Positions 47,838 to 56,432 of a stretch of 57,309 nucleotides of DNA are shown here, one piece after another (the first letter of the stretch is position 1; the number at the start of each line of letters is the position of its first letter). A model generated the notes under the pieces. The model was not told the DNA's origin. It saw only the letters and a list, made by a program, of their open reading frames with translations, and searched no databases. The stretch covers positions 1 to 57,309 of the forward strand of contig QEXX01000050.1 of assembly GCA_003130835.1 (NCBI GenBank), written 5' to 3'. The position numbers and the translations under genes are program-made. Source of the DNA: Anaerolineae bacterium. GTDB lineage: Bacteria > Chloroflexota > Anaerolineae > Anaerolineales > UBA4823.

Positions 47838-48551
47838 ATGATGACTCCAACAATAGGGCTCGCCTTTTTAGCCGGTTTAGCTTCTTTTTTATCGCCTTGC
47901 GTTTTTTCGCTAGTACCAGCCTATATTGGTTACCTAGGGGGACGATCGGTGGCAATGCAATCGGATTTGGTAGATAAATGGCGGACATTTGTGCATGGGA
48001 TTGCATTTGTATTCGGCTTTAGTTTGGTTTTTATTACCCTTGGAGTTACGGCATCGGCTTTGGGTGGATTCTTGGTGAGCTTTCGCGATATTCTAGCCAA
48101 GGTGGGCGGAATCATCGTCATTGTATTTGGCTTACACTTAATCGGCGTCTTTCGTATCCCCTTCCTTGAATACGATTTGCGTTACCAATCCCAACAAAGT
48201 AATCGAAGGGGTTTATTGACCTCAATGTTAATGGGGATATTTTTTTCAGCCGGCTGGTCTCCCTGTGTTGGTCCTGTGTTGGGTGCGATCCTGATGATTG
48301 CCCTGAACGGTGGCTCCATTGGTCAGGGTGTGGTCTTATTATCCGCTTATTCGGCTGGTTTAGCTATTCCCTTTCTTTTTGCAGCGCTTGGGATTGGATG
48401 GGTTACTACCATTCTGAGGAAATATGGGAAGATCATGCGGTACACGGAAGTGGCTATGGGAGTGTTGTTGGTTGTGGTAGGTGGTATGCTGGCTCTTGGA
48501 TACCTAGCTCAATTGTCTCGCTTTGGTTTCTTCGTTGATTTCGGTTTATAA
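47838..48551 (+). CDS. ccdA: CcdA-type thiol-disulfide transmembrane reductase
   Basis: 237 residues, six membrane helices. The two redox Cys are in FLSPCVFSLVPAYIGYLGG and FSAGWSPCVGPVLGAIL, each followed by the usual Pro/Gly. CcdA carries electrons from cytosolic thioredoxin across the membrane to external thiol proteins. Its neighbours (L,D-transpeptidase, Grx-DUF2085 fusion) and the thioredoxin lipoprotein are plausible partners. ATG 47841 is an alternative start. Confidence 0.92.
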   Translation: MMTPTIGLAFLAGLASFLSPCVFSLVPAYIGYLGGRSVAMQSDLVDKWRTFVHGIAFVFGFSLVFITLGVTASALGGFLVSFRDILAKVGGIIVIVFGLHLIGVFRIPFLEYDLRYQSQQSNRRGLLTSMLMGIFFSAGWSPCVGPVLGAILMIALNGGSIGQGVVLLSAYSAGLAIPFLFAALGIGWVTTILRKYGKIMRYTEVAMGVLLVVVGGMLALGYLAQLSRFGFFVDFGL

Positions 48552-48554
48552 GCC

Positions 48555-49547
48555 ATGTTGCAGGTGACATTATATACAAAAAAGGGATGTCATCTTTGTG
48601 AACAAGTTAAGGACGACTTAACTCGTTTGCAGGCTCAATATCCACACCAACTGACCGAAATTGATATTGAAGAACATACCGATTTTCATAAGCTCTACGC
48701 TTTAGAAATCCCAGTGTTGCAAATCGGACCGTATACCCTAAAGGCGCCAATTCAATCAGAAGACCTAGCTATAACGCTAGCTGCTGCCTCTCAGCGGAAA
48801 GACCAGATGAATCGCATCGATCCTTCAATGGCGATGCAAGAACAACCTCAGAAGTGGGGAAAAGCCGATCAGATCGTTTATTGGATCGCAAACCATTATC
48901 TCAAGCTGATCAACTTGATTGTGATAATCTACGTTGGGCTTCCTTTTCTGGCGCCGGTCTTAATGAAAGTGAATCTAACGCCACCAGCGCGAGCAATTTA
49001 TAGTCTTTATGGGGTTGTGTGTCATCAACTGGCCTATCGATCTTTTTTCCTTTTTGGTGAACAGCTTTTTTACCCACGCCAGATGGCTGGCTTAACCGGT
49101 CTAAAATCCTATTCTCAAGCTACCGGCTTACCAGAGATCAATTCGGCAGACGCTATTGTGCTGGCGCGTCAGTTTGTTGGCAACGATCGGGTTGGCTATA
49201 AAGTGGCACTATGTCAAAGAGATGTGGCAATTTATCTGGGGATTCTGGTTTTTGGTTTCTTGTTCAGCCTAAACCGCAACCTTCGCTCCTTACCATGGTA
49301 TATCTGGATTTTGCTTGGCTTGGTACCAATTGGTTTGGATGGGGTTAGTCAGATTATCAGTCAGCCACCTTTCAGCCTGATTCCTTTTCGAGAGTCCACG
49401 CCTTATCTGCGGGTGTTAACAGGGTTTGCTTTTGGTTTTTTTACAGCTTGGTTTGGCTTTCCTTCGGTTGAGGAAAGTATGGCTGACACAAGAAAAATTC
49501 TATACAAGAAGAAAATGCGTTTGCTACAAGCTGAACAACAATCTTGA
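48555..49547 (+). CDS. Glutaredoxin domain fused to a DUF2085 membrane domain
   Basis: 330 residues. Residues 1-80 are a glutaredoxin-like fold with LYTKKGCHLCEQV (Cys12, Cys15) and the cis-Pro stretch EIPVLQIGPY. A membrane part follows, with DUF2085 motifs GVVCHQLAYRSFFLFGEQ (near 155) and ALCQRDVAIYLGI (near 219) and about four helices. The fusion places a cytosolic thiol domain on a membrane protein that itself has conserved Cys/His. It starts 3 nt after ccdA. Function unknown; a transmembrane thiol relay is an inference. Confidence 0.85.
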   Translation: MLQVTLYTKKGCHLCEQVKDDLTRLQAQYPHQLTEIDIEEHTDFHKLYALEIPVLQIGPYTLKAPIQSEDLAITLAAASQRKDQMNRIDPSMAMQEQPQKWGKADQIVYWIANHYLKLINLIVIIYVGLPFLAPVLMKVNLTPPARAIYSLYGVVCHQLAYRSFFLFGEQLFYPRQMAGLTGLKSYSQATGLPEINSADAIVLARQFVGNDRVGYKVALCQRDVAIYLGILVFGFLFSLNRNLRSLPWYIWILLGLVPIGLDGVSQIISQPPFSLIPFRESTPYLRVLTGFAFGFFTAWFGFPSVEESMADTRKILYKKKMRLLQAEQQS

Positions 49548-49559
49548 GGGTCAAGGATC

Positions 49560-50342
49560 GTGTTGAAGCCTCATGCTGTCAATGGGTTGCATTATTACAC
49601 TTTTGAAGTGCTGGATCGTTATGGTGTTTGTCATGCGATCTTTACGCGTCGTGGAGGGGTAAGCCCTGCTCCATGGGCGTCCCTAAATCTAGGGGGATCG
49701 GTCGGGGATGAAGTTGAGAGAGTAAGAGAAAATCGAAAACGGGCTTTTGAAGCGCTTGGTCTTTCGGTTCATCGCACATACGATGTTTGGCAAGTTCATA
49801 GCGCTGAGGTGGTCTGTGTTGATCAACCAAAAGAACCCAATCAACCCCTCCAACAAGCCGATGCAATCCTTACTGATAAAAAAGGGATCACGCTTTTGAT
49901 GCGCTTTGCAGATTGTGTCCCAATCCTTTTGTTTGATAAGCGCAAAGGGGTGATAGGGATTGCCCACGCTGGCTGGCAAGGGACTATCCTAGGCATTGCA
50001 GCAAAGGCGGTGCAAAAAATGTCAGAAACCTATGGGTCGAACCCCAAAGACATTTGGGCGGGAATTGGACCTTCCATCGGGGGGCATCATTATCCAGTTG
50101 GAGTTGAGGTTTGGGAGCAAGCGCTTGCGCAAATACCCCATGTGGCACCCCAGTGCTTTGAAACCATACAGGGAGAATATCGGTTTGATTTGTGGTTGGC
50201 AAATCAATTGCTCTTAGAGCAAGCCGGTGTTGGTGAGATCGAGATTGCCGGACTCTGTACAGCTTGCAATTTACAAGATTGGTATTCGCATCGGGCAGAA
50301 AAAGGGAAGACAGGTCGTTTTGGAGTTGTGATTCGCTTATAA
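49560..50342 (+). CDS. pgeF: PgeF/YlmD-type laccase-domain protein
   Basis: 260 residues of the multicopper-oxidase-like YfiH/PgeF family, reported to act as purine nucleoside phosphorylase and in peptidoglycan editing. Metal residues are in DVWQVHSAEVV, MRFADCVPILLFD and GIAHAGWQGTILGI; IGPSIGGHHYPVG and ACNLQDWYSHR complete the family pattern. GTG start at 49560 after CAAGGA; TTG 49563 is possible. Confidence 0.9.
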   Translation: MLKPHAVNGLHYYTFEVLDRYGVCHAIFTRRGGVSPAPWASLNLGGSVGDEVERVRENRKRAFEALGLSVHRTYDVWQVHSAEVVCVDQPKEPNQPLQQADAILTDKKGITLLMRFADCVPILLFDKRKGVIGIAHAGWQGTILGIAAKAVQKMSETYGSNPKDIWAGIGPSIGGHHYPVGVEVWEQALAQIPHVAPQCFETIQGEYRFDLWLANQLLLEQAGVGEIEIAGLCTACNLQDWYSHRAEKGKTGRFGVVIRL

Positions 50343-50371
50343 TAAAGCAAACTTTGTAGTGTGTAGCGAAA

Positions 50372-51127
50372 ATGAACAATGTAACCTCGATTGATGACTT
50401 GAAGTCCCAAATTGCAAACAACTATCAGCAAGTAAAGGAGCGAATTGCTGAAGCTTGTCTGAGAGTTCATCGTTCTCCAGAGGAAGTAACTTTGGTGGTT
50501 GTCACCAAAGGACACTCAGTAGAGAGAATCCGCTGTGCGATCGAATTAGGGCTAAATAGGTTCGGGGAAAACTATGTTGAAGAAGGGTCTGAAAAGATCG
50601 AGGCGATTGGGCAGCCTAAAGGGATCGAATGGCACATGATCGGTCACATTCAGAGCCGGAAAGCAGAAATGGTTGTCCAATATTTTGATGTTGTGCACTC
50701 CTTGGATAGCTTGAAGGTGGCTCGACGCCTGGAGCGATTTGCGACGCAAAAAAGCAAAATCGTTCCGGTGCTCTTGGAATGTAATGTCAGCGGGGAAGAG
50801 TCAAAATTTGGCTTTTTTGCATCGGACCCCAATGCATGGGATGATTTACTCCCTGATTTTATTGAAATCGCTCAATTACCGCATCTTGAAATTCGAGGCT
50901 TAATGACCATGGCGCCTTTTTATGAAAACCCAGAGCATACAAGGCCGGTGTTTCGCAAGTTGGTGGAGTTGCAAGGGTATTTACGTACACGACTGCCTGA
51001 AGTGTGTTGGGATGAACTCTCAATGGGGATGAGTTCGGATTTTGAGGTTGCCATAGAAGAAGGGGCGACAATCGTGCGCATTGGGCAAGCGATTTTAGGC
51101 GAAAGGCCTGTCTCTTTAGGAGTGTAG
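50372..51127 (+). CDS. PLP homeostasis protein YggS/YlmE
   Basis: 251-residue alanine-racemase-like single-domain PLP protein. PLP Lys in VVVTKGHS near 46, RFGENYVEE, WHMIGHIQSRKAE, LECNVSGEESKFGF and LSMGMSSDFEVAIEEGATIVRIG are all family motifs. Involved in PLP and amino-acid homeostasis. The pgeF-yggS-yggT order matches ylmD-ylmE-ylmG of Gram-positives, where sepF sits between; sepF is absent here. Confidence 0.95.
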   Translation: MNNVTSIDDLKSQIANNYQQVKERIAEACLRVHRSPEEVTLVVVTKGHSVERIRCAIELGLNRFGENYVEEGSEKIEAIGQPKGIEWHMIGHIQSRKAEMVVQYFDVVHSLDSLKVARRLERFATQKSKIVPVLLECNVSGEESKFGFFASDPNAWDDLLPDFIEIAQLPHLEIRGLMTMAPFYENPEHTRPVFRKLVELQGYLRTRLPEVCWDELSMGMSSDFEVAIEEGATIVRIGQAILGERPVSLGV

Positions 51128-51128
51128 T

Positions 51129-51389
51129 ATGTTGTTATTGGCAAGTATTCTCCATACGATATTGCGTGTATATACCTTTATCGTGATTGTCAAAGTGCTG
51201 ATGTCCTATTTCTTGTCGCCCTATCATCCGCTTCGGGAGGCGCTTGATAAACTGGTTGATCCCCTTTTAGAACCGATTCGTCGCAACTTACCTCCGGTTG
51301 GAATGTTTGATTTTAGCCCTTTAGTTTTAATTATCCTGATTCAGGTCGTTGATTCGTTGTTAAGGCAATTGATCTTTCTGTTGTACTAA
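51129..51389 (+). CDS. YggT/YlmG family membrane protein
   Basis: 86 residues with two hydrophobic segments and the family core PLREALDKLVDPLLEPIRRNLPP (key residues L-x-x-x-x-x-P-x-L-x-P-I-R). The family is linked to envelope and cell-division clusters. One base after the yggS stop; its stop overlaps the DUF167 start (TAATG). Confidence 0.9.
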   Translation: MLLLASILHTILRVYTFIVIVKVLMSYFLSPYHPLREALDKLVDPLLEPIRRNLPPVGMFDFSPLVLIILIQVVDSLLRQLIFLLY

Positions 51390-51709
51390 TGACGATGCGA
51401 ACAGAGCGAAAATTTCACGACAGCAGTGGCGGAACAGCTTTTGTTGTGCGAGTTGTTCCAAAATCTGCGCGGAATGAGGTGGCGGAGTTGATGAGTGATG
51501 GTACTGTACGCATTCACCTCACCGCTCCACCAGTAGAAGGAAAAGCTAATCGTCAGTTAATCGAGTTCTTAGCTGACCTGTTTCAGGTTAAAGCTTCCCG
51601 AGTTGCTATACTGGCAGGAGAAAAGTCAAAGGAGAAAATTATCTCCGTAGAGGGGTTATCACCGACAGCGGTTGAGAAAATCTTGCGTGACAACATCCGA
51701 GACAAATAA
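51389..51709 (+). CDS. DUF167 (YggU) family protein
   Basis: 106-residue small cytosolic protein. Core motifs VRVVPKSARNEVAEL and IHLTAPPVEGKANRQLIEFLAD are diagnostic. Function unknown. Translationally coupled to yggT. Ends two bases from the convergent NTPase gene. Confidence 0.92.
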   Translation: MTMRTERKFHDSSGGTAFVVRVVPKSARNEVAELMSDGTVRIHLTAPPVEGKANRQLIEFLADLFQVKASRVAILAGEKSKEKIISVEGLSPTAVEKILRDNIRDK

Positions 51710-51711
51710 CA

Positions 51712-54039
51712 TCATGGAGTAGGTATTCGGCAGACAGAAAAAGACCATAGCGTTTGGTGAGCTGCAGAACGCAACTCGGGATTTGGTGATGATAGCAAGT
51801 TCTCTATCAAAGGGGTAGCGAATTCCAGGGGATAAAATCGTAAGTAGTCTAAGGCAGCCAATTGGGTATCGGGATCACCTTCTTCTAATGCCAGCAAGAG
51901 AATATCATAATTGGATTTGCCGGCAGCCAGTCCCATCCCCTTTTGGGCAGCAAAGCGGATGAGCCATGCTAGGCTAGCCGTTTGAGGACGTTTTTGTGGA
52001 ATATGGGGATCGGGTGTTTCTAAAAAGGCAATGGCATTGGCAGCAGCATCTTTCACTAACCAGTCCTTATCTTCTATAGCTATCTGATGAAGCAGTTCTT
52101 TTACCCATGAGTTGCCTACCCTTAGCAAGCCACTAATGCAGGCTTTGCGGATGCGTGGATTCTCATGGTGGATGGCTTCTTTTAAGATAGCTTGTCCAAA
52201 AATTGAGTCGTTGGCGAGTGCCTGCGCAGCAGCTTCGCAAAGTTGATCGTGCCCGTGAAGGAGCGCGCTAAGCACAGCATCTTGTGCAGGAGATGTTGCG
52301 ATATTCACTAAGGCAAGGCAAGCTGCCTGAAAACATTGGGGGTGTGAATCCTCTAAAAGCTTGAGCAAGGGTTCAATTTCTGTATCACCTGTTAACAATC
52401 CATACCCCAATGCACCGAGTTGGCGTAGGAACGCTTCTTTTGATTGGAGTAGATACTTCATCAATTGAATGCGTTCTTCTGAAGAAAATCGGAGCAAGGC
52501 TGAGGTGAGTCTTGCTCTCTGGTATTGAGGCTCTTGGTTGTTTAAAATCAGATTAGCAAGACGCTTAATGATTGCTTTCTTTTCGGCCGAGCTAGGGGGA
52601 ATGTAGGCAAGCCATGGTGCTATTTCAGTCAAGCGGCTTGAAAAGCGTTCATGGGTTTCAATGAGAGAAAGGCCCTTTTCTGAACGCAGGCAGGCAAGGG
52701 AGGCTGCTTGGATGGCTAAATCCCATTTTGAGTCTAAAAAAAGGGAAATTTCAGTCTTATCTTGTAGGGCTAACGAAGCAAAAAGAGCAAGAAACATCGG
52801 GTTGGTAAAACGGTTCCCTTGTAGGGAAGGCTGCAGGATAAGTTCTTCTGAGAGTAATTTTTGAAGGCTTTGTGGTGGAGAAGGCTGCGGGACATTTTCG
52901 AGATGGCTTTTGATCGTCTGATAGGTATAAACGGAAATTTCTGTCTCAGAGGTAGGATCTAATTGGAGAGCTTTTATACAATTTTCCAGAAGGTTGAAGG
53001 AATGAGGAGGCGTGGGGATTTTTAAGTATAAGAGTAGCAAATACAGCGTCCATTCAAGCGGAGTGAGCGTTGGAGGGGCTTGTTTAACCCATGCTGTCCA
53101 TAGGTTGGTTTCTTGCACAGAAGCCAAGTTGGCTTCTTGCCATGCAACCGCCCATTTTTCGATGAATTTTCTTGTCTCGTTTTTATCCCAAAAACATAAA
53201 GAAAGGGGAACAAAATCCATTGCAACAAAATCGCTGAGATAATGTGGCGAAGCTGCGATAATAATCTTAACTTCAGGGTACTGATTTAGAAACCCCTTTA
53301 ACGCATCGGAAAGTTGATCTACTTTCTGAGGGGTGATTTCGTCACAACCATCCAGAAGAAGAATCAGCCGTTTTTCACGGGCTGCTTTTTGAACGATACC
53401 TGCAAGAGAACGGCGTACGGCAGGCGAAAAAATCCCCCGGGCTGAGTCAATCATTGAATTAAGGAAATCGGGTTGTTTTTCCTTGTCTAACGAAAGACTG
53501 TGTACATGAGTATAGAAGGGCAAGAAGGAATAGAGATTTTGATGTGGGTGATCGATGCGCGCAATTTTCTGAGCTGTTTCGAGCAGAGCTGTGGTTTTTC
53601 CTAAACCATATCCCCCGACAAGGATTAATCGAGGAGCTCCATGAGCAATCATCTCGGGGAGGGTATATGATTTTTTGCGATAGACGCTGGCAAGCAGGGG
53701 ATCATCATAGATGAGTGGAACGGTTTGGGCAGTAATATCTTCATAAGGTAATTCCTCATGATTCCAGTTAGGGAGAAGAGAAAGAACACGCGCAGGAATC
53801 AGGAGTTGGTCTAAAGCAAAGGCTTTGCCTAGCAAATGTTCTTTCTGACAAAAACGGATGATATCCTTTCGATATTGAAGTTCAAGATTGGTGCGGAGGA
53901 AGAGGTTTTGCAGGGTTGGCTGAAAGGACTGCCAAAAGGATGATAATGTTCCTCGAAAGCGATAGAGCAGATAGAAGATAAAACTGGATGTGAGAACTCC
54001 TAAAAGAAAGGATCTTAGGTCGAAACGCCAAAGATTCAT
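51712..54039 (-). CDS. Membrane-anchored NACHT-like STAND NTPase with C-terminal HEAT repeats
   Basis: 775 residues. An N-terminal membrane helix (about 10-27) is followed by a NACHT-type NTPase: Walker A GGYGLGKTT at 142-150 and acidic Walker B LILLLDGCDE at 225-234, then IIIAASPHY in the sensor position. After a winged-helix-like stretch, HEAT-like helical repeats cover about 490-770 (e.g. GLLTGDTEIEPLLKLLEDSH, IRKACISGLLRVGN, LQAALDYLRF-like units). STAND NTPases sense a ligand through repeats and oligomerise. No effector domain is recognised. Second gene of a two-gene unit, 12 nt after the zinc-ribbon gene. Confidence 0.8.
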   Translation of the reverse strand: MNLWRFDLRSFLLGVLTSSFIFYLLYRFRGTLSSFWQSFQPTLQNLFLRTNLELQYRKDIIRFCQKEHLLGKAFALDQLLIPARVLSLLPNWNHEELPYEDITAQTVPLIYDDPLLASVYRKKSYTLPEMIAHGAPRLILVGGYGLGKTTALLETAQKIARIDHPHQNLYSFLPFYTHVHSLSLDKEKQPDFLNSMIDSARGIFSPAVRRSLAGIVQKAAREKRLILLLDGCDEITPQKVDQLSDALKGFLNQYPEVKIIIAASPHYLSDFVAMDFVPLSLCFWDKNETRKFIEKWAVAWQEANLASVQETNLWTAWVKQAPPTLTPLEWTLYLLLLYLKIPTPPHSFNLLENCIKALQLDPTSETEISVYTYQTIKSHLENVPQPSPPQSLQKLLSEELILQPSLQGNRFTNPMFLALFASLALQDKTEISLFLDSKWDLAIQAASLACLRSEKGLSLIETHERFSSRLTEIAPWLAYIPPSSAEKKAIIKRLANLILNNQEPQYQRARLTSALLRFSSEERIQLMKYLLQSKEAFLRQLGALGYGLLTGDTEIEPLLKLLEDSHPQCFQAACLALVNIATSPAQDAVLSALLHGHDQLCEAAAQALANDSIFGQAILKEAIHHENPRIRKACISGLLRVGNSWVKELLHQIAIEDKDWLVKDAAANAIAFLETPDPHIPQKRPQTASLAWLIRFAAQKGMGLAAGKSNYDILLLALEEGDPDTQLAALDYLRFYPLEFATPLIENLLSSPNPELRSAAHQTLWSFSVCRIPTP

Positions 54040-54051
54040 GGAGTAGCTCCC

Positions 54052-54807
54052 TTATCCGCCATAGAGGATTCTGCCGCAGGATGGGCAGAAGGCTAGACGA
54101 TCTGGGGAACGAGACTCTTGAATTAATCCTCCGGTTAGGGTCGTGCCACATGCTGAACAACATTTATCTTGAACTCGACTCACTGCAATGCCTTTCTTGT
54201 TCGACCGGATGGTTTGATAGCGTTCATAATAAGTGGTTTCTATGCCGGTGATGGCTGTGGCGCGCTCGTTTTCTAGGCGCTGAATCTCTTTTTCCAAATC
54301 TGCTTTTTCACCTAAATATCTTGAATTGCGTTGAAAGACTTCTTGCTTGACTCGCTGGAGCACATTTTCGAGATCCTGAAGGGTCTGACTCTCTTCCTCG
54401 AGATGGATCATCGACTCTAGTTGTCGATCTTCTAGGACCTGAAGGTATTTCTTCAAGGCTTTGACTTCATCCTCTAAATCCTTTAATTCCTTGGGGTTCT
54501 TTATCCGTCCGCCATATAAAGCTGCTTCGCTCTGTTCGATCTTAATGTTTTGTTGTTCGACATCTCGTTCAATGAGACGCAGTTTTTTCTCTAGCTCTTG
54601 GACGATGTTTTTTTGGTGGCTAAAATTGTCTTGAGCCTGTCGTAAATCGGCATCGTTCTCTAACAGTTGGTTTAGTTCGATGAGCCGTGATGTGGCTTGA
54701 TCAAGCTGTAGATCGATTTGTTGAAGGCGATATAGCAGAAAAACCTGACTCATAACCTTGATTATAAAAGCGATAAGCAGAATGGCAAGGGCAAAATCTA
54801 GATTCAT
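54052..54807 (-). CDS. Membrane-anchored coiled-coil protein with C4 zinc ribbon (DUF164-like)
   Basis: 251 residues. An N-terminal hydrophobic helix (about 4-24) leads into long coiled coils (about 28-200) and a C-terminal zinc ribbon: CSACGTTLTGG ... LAFCPSCGRILYGG (two CxxC pairs near 219 and 241). The body resembles DUF164/CdsZ proteins, but those are usually soluble. Upstream partner of the NACHT-like NTPase; both have one N-terminal anchor. Confidence 0.82.
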   Translation of the reverse strand: MNLDFALAILLIAFIIKVMSQVFLLYRLQQIDLQLDQATSRLIELNQLLENDADLRQAQDNFSHQKNIVQELEKKLRLIERDVEQQNIKIEQSEAALYGGRIKNPKELKDLEDEVKALKKYLQVLEDRQLESMIHLEEESQTLQDLENVLQRVKQEVFQRNSRYLGEKADLEKEIQRLENERATAITGIETTYYERYQTIRSNKKGIAVSRVQDKCCSACGTTLTGGLIQESRSPDRLAFCPSCGRILYGG

Positions 54808-54847
54808 GCGATGATGATTCTACGAGTACAATAAAGAGGCAACTTGA

Positions 54848-56431
54848 GTGAAAGACCAAAGAGCTGATTGCATGGGTAAGATCAAACACAACATCGGGTA
54901 CATCTCTGTTTTCGCTCTCTTTATGATTCTGACGCAAATTCCTTATCTCTATGCAGCTTGGCGATCGGATCAGACGGCTGTCTTTAGCGGTTTTTTATTT
55001 AACCCACTGGATGGAAACACTTATTTATCTAAAATGCGCCAGGGTTGGGAGGGTCAGTGGCTATTTGAGTTAACCTATAGCCCCGAGAAAAGCCAACCAG
55101 CTTTCTTATTTGTTTTTTATTTGTTGCTAGGTCATCTGAGCCGGGTATTTCATCTTGATTTGGTGCTGACTTACCATCTAGCACGCTTTGTTGCCAGCCT
55201 AGCCTTATATGCTGCTCTCAAAAGCTTTTTTGAATGGTACTTGGGTGAGAAAAGGAGGGTTGAAGTTGCCCTATTTTGGGCTTTGTCTGGGGCCGGGATG
55301 GGATGGTTGGTTTTGCCCCTTGGCTACCTTGCACCAGACTTATGGGTGGCTGAAGGATATGGGTTTCTGGCAGCCTTTGCGAATCCACACTTTCCTTTAG
55401 CGATTGCCATTATGGTTTGGATAATGACCCTCTCACATCGGGCATTAGAGCATCCGCTTAATGCTTGGATTGCCTTTCTCGCTGGTTTAACCCTAGCGAA
55501 CCTCTCTCCCTTTGCATGGATGATCTCTAGCGCAGGGTTGGGTATCTACTTAGGGCTCTCTTTGCGGAATACCGAACGCAACATGCGAAACCTACTCTTA
55601 TTCAGGCTGGTTGGTTTTGGTTTGGGTGGGGCGCCCTTTTTGCTCTATCAATTTTATATCGTCAGGCAGGATGCGGTGCTGGCTGAATGGAATCGTCAGA
55701 ATATCACCCCATCGCCAAGTTTTTGGTTGCTGCTCTTAGGTTACCTGCCGCTGTTGCTTTGGGCATTTTTGGGGGGAATCCAAATCTATCGACAGAAGGA
55801 TGCCCGAGCCTTACTGCCCATAATATGGATCGCTGTTTCTTTGGGATTAGTTTACTTTCCTTCAACTCTTCAGCGACGATTTATGATTGGACTGTACATC
55901 CCGATGGTCGCCTTAGCGATGTATGCCTTTCAAGACCTGTCTGTTATGAAGAGAAATGCAATAGGGGTGTTGTTGAACGTCTCTCTTGCGCTGTCGATGG
56001 TTACAAACCTTATCCTTCTATTTACGGTTTTTCAAGCGGTGCAACAACATGAAAAGACGATTTTTCTTGATCGAGAGGAAGTTGAGGCATTTGATTGGCT
56101 GAGAGAACATCTTCCAAAAGACGCCGTAGTATTGGCTTCTCCAGAAAGCGGAAGTTTTCTGCCTGCTTGGACGGGATTAAGGGTCGTCTATGGTCATCCC
56201 TTCGAATCGATCCATGCTGATCAGAGAAAACAAGCGGTTGAACAATTTTATCAAGGCAAACTATCTCTGTTGGAGCAAAGTAAATTTCTTGCTGCAAACT
56301 CGGTGACGGCCATCTTGTGGGGGATGCGCGAGCGTGCCATCGCAAAGCTTGAATTGCAAAACACCTTAGAACAAATCTACCCGATTGATTATCAGAGTGA
56401 ACAAATCACGATCTACCGAGCTGTCCCGTAA
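54848..56431 (+). CDS. GT-C-like polytopic membrane protein
   Basis: 527 residues, about 11 membrane segments and an external C-terminal domain (DWLREHLPKDAVVLASPESG, then WTGLRVVYGHPFESIHAD). The first loop reads FNPLDGNTYLSKMRQGWEGQW near residue 50. GTG 54848 is chosen because AAGAGG (54834-54839) lies 8 nt upstream; ATG 54872 is an alternative. The next gene is a paralogue. Not confidently placed in one GT family. Confidence 0.72.
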   Translation: MKDQRADCMGKIKHNIGYISVFALFMILTQIPYLYAAWRSDQTAVFSGFLFNPLDGNTYLSKMRQGWEGQWLFELTYSPEKSQPAFLFVFYLLLGHLSRVFHLDLVLTYHLARFVASLALYAALKSFFEWYLGEKRRVEVALFWALSGAGMGWLVLPLGYLAPDLWVAEGYGFLAAFANPHFPLAIAIMVWIMTLSHRALEHPLNAWIAFLAGLTLANLSPFAWMISSAGLGIYLGLSLRNTERNMRNLLLFRLVGFGLGGAPFLLYQFYIVRQDAVLAEWNRQNITPSPSFWLLLLGYLPLLLWAFLGGIQIYRQKDARALLPIIWIAVSLGLVYFPSTLQRRFMIGLYIPMVALAMYAFQDLSVMKRNAIGVLLNVSLALSMVTNLILLFTVFQAVQQHEKTIFLDREEVEAFDWLREHLPKDAVVLASPESGSFLPAWTGLRVVYGHPFESIHADQRKQAVEQFYQGKLSLLEQSKFLAANSVTAILWGMRERAIAKLELQNTLEQIYPIDYQSEQITIYRAVP

Positions 56432-56432
56432 C

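Noticed and set aside
51712-54807. Calling the NACHT/zinc-ribbon pair an established antiphage system.
   Set aside because: No effector domain, integrase, transposase or other defence gene is nearby; only the NTPase class suggests it. Kept as a hypothesis.
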